Translations under genes and position numbers: made by a program
In this document: positions 58,748 to 59,465 of the stretch, in pieces
How the letters are laid out: each line of letters opens with the position of its first letter
How positions within the stretch are numbered: the stretch's first letter is position 1
The notes under the pieces: generated by a model
The model's database searches: none
What the model was told of the DNA's origin: nothing
What the model saw: the letters and a program-made list of their open reading frames with translations, nothing else
DNA from: Acidobacteriota bacterium
GTDB lineage: Bacteria > Acidobacteriota > Thermoanaerobaculia > Multivoradales > JAHZIX01
NCBI GenBank assembly: GCA_034211275.1
Contig: JAXHTF010000020.1
Location: 1-59,465 of the forward strand
Length of the DNA: 59,465 bases
Direction of reading: 5' to 3'

Positions 58748-59465
58748 CTAGAAGAACGCGGTGGCGGTGACCAGGGTGACGTCCGTATCCCCAAAGGGAT
58801 TGGGGATCAGTCCCGGGGGCCGCTGGGGCACCGCCCCCGCCACCGGCGGCAGGCCGTAGGTTTGATCCACCACCCGGAATTCCACCGGGTGCTTCTGGTC
58901 GAGGACCAGAGTGAGATCCACCGGTTCCCCGGCCCCTCCCTGGACGAGCAGCAGCCAGTCACCACCCTCCCCGGACTCGAACGGATCGAGGCCGAAGTCG
59001 AAGCGCTGGTCACCGACCTCGACACGGCTCACTCCCGCCAGGGTGTCGACGCCGATGCGCAGGACCTCGGCATTGCGGGCGGAGGTGATGCGGACCTTCA
59101 TGCGGTAGTCCGGATTCGCCTCGTCATCGCGCTCCAGGAGCTCGATCTTCGGCGGTGGCAGGGGTAGCGTCGGAGCCAAGGTGGTGAGCAGATCCCGGTC
59201 CGGCGACCAGCTGAACAGCAAACCGGGATCCCGCCGCTCCGGCTCCTGCCCCAGGTATTCCGCCGTCCAGGCGTCGACCTCCCGCCCGAAGGTCCACCAC
59301 CGGGCCTCGCCGGACTCACCGTCGAGAGAGTAGATCAGGGTGTTGCGCTGGGGATGGTCCTCGCCGGTGATCTGGGTCAGCGCCGCCGTCAACACGATGC
59401 CGGCGCCGGCGGCGGTGATCAGCAGCGGCACCCAGAAGCCGAAGCGCCGGTCGATGGGAGCCCAC
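58748..59465 (-). CDS. C-terminal part of an M28-family-type peptidase (truncated by window end)
   Basis: The reading frame stays open to the edge of the window (upstream residues read WAPIDRRFGFWVPLL), so only about 238 C-terminal residues are seen. A membrane helix (LLITAAGAGIVLTAAL) is followed by RNTLIYSLDGESGEARWWTFG, a layout I associate with the C-terminal region of membrane-bound M28-type aminopeptidases (ERMP1-like), then a beta-rich lumenal or periplasmic domain. The catalytic zinc domain would lie outside the window, so the assignment is provisional. The gene runs in the same direction as the block to its left and is separated from the metalloprotease start by 170 nt. Confidence 0.6.
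   Translation of the reverse strand, partial: WAPIDRRFGFWVPLLITAAGAGIVLTAALTQITGEDHPQRNTLIYSLDGESGEARWWTFGREVDAWTAEYLGQEPERRDPGLLFSWSPDRDLLTTLAPTLPLPPPKIELLERDDEANPDYRMKVRITSARNAEVLRIGVDTLAGVSRVEVGDQRFDFGLDPFESGEGGDWLLLVQGGAGEPVDLTLVLDQKHPVEFRVVDQTYGLPPVAGAVPQRPPGLIPNPFGDTDVTLVTATAFF

Overview
The window is G+C-rich chromosomal DNA from a Gram-negative (diderm) bacterium. The diderm call rests on a MltA lytic transglycosylase, several lipoproteins with signal peptides, a periplasmic-type cyclophilin and a YceI lipoprotein. The C-terminal domain of the metalloprotease at 56964-58577 and the many PQQ-type beta-propellers remind me of Acidobacteriota, perhaps the Thermoanaerobaculia. That placement is inference: there is no rRNA gene or other phylogenetic marker. 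No tRNA, rRNA, phage, CRISPR or complete insertion sequence was found.

Layout. (1) 315-3850, plus strand: a GT39-type glycosyltransferase and a secreted protein with an HxxxDxxxxxH motif like zinc phospholipase C. (2) 11916-4125, minus strand: a tightly overlapped operon of a DUF3311-like protein, a sodium:solute symporter, a GT4 glycosyltransferase, a 4HBT thioesterase, and a LolD/MacB-like ATPase with its FtsX-type permease. (3) 11917-13368: a repeat-rich island around an orphan antitoxin-like gene. (4) 28284-13369, minus strand: a sigma-54 activator followed by nine co-directional genes. These are two secreted beta-propellers, a LuxE-like acyl ligase, a LuxC-like acyl reductase, an iron alcohol dehydrogenase, a third propeller, a HemW-like radical SAM enzyme, a propeller lipoprotein and a halogenase-like flavoprotein. 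Most junctions inside it overlap by 1-56 nt. A sigma-54-type promoter candidate (GG-N10-GC) lies between the activator and the first propeller. This is the most interesting system in the window: it looks like acyl activation, reduction and tailoring coupled to exported propellers, and I cannot match it to a characterised pathway.

(5) 32468-28938, minus: a TAP-type alpha/beta hydrolase lipoprotein and a NatAB-like ABC exporter. (6) 33018-38129: cyclophilin, a dihydroorotate dehydrogenase with an unusual cysteine, MltA and an AI-2E-family transporter. Between the last two lie two palindromic elements, one a MITE-like element with 18-bp perfect terminal inverted repeats. (7) 38229-39029, minus: two tandem secreted proteins with an almost identical eight-cysteine framework, in a family I do not recognise. 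(8) 39350-49566: a zinc-ribbon membrane protein, RF3, an amidohydrolase, an orphan AtpR-like protein, YajQ, a YceI lipoprotein and an SbcCD/YhaNO-like pair. (9) 49647-59465, minus: MBL hydrolase, a GGDEF-remnant/EAL protein, a GH113-like protein, MoaA, an EamA transporter, a LOG-family protein, a metzincin-type protease and the C-terminal part of an M28-type peptidase cut by the window end.

Repeats are a second theme. Intergenic spaces carry REP-like palindromes, a dispersed 52-bp repeat and a 20-bp repeat in five copies. Tandem repeats, most often with a 15-bp period, occur in both coding linkers and noncoding spacers.
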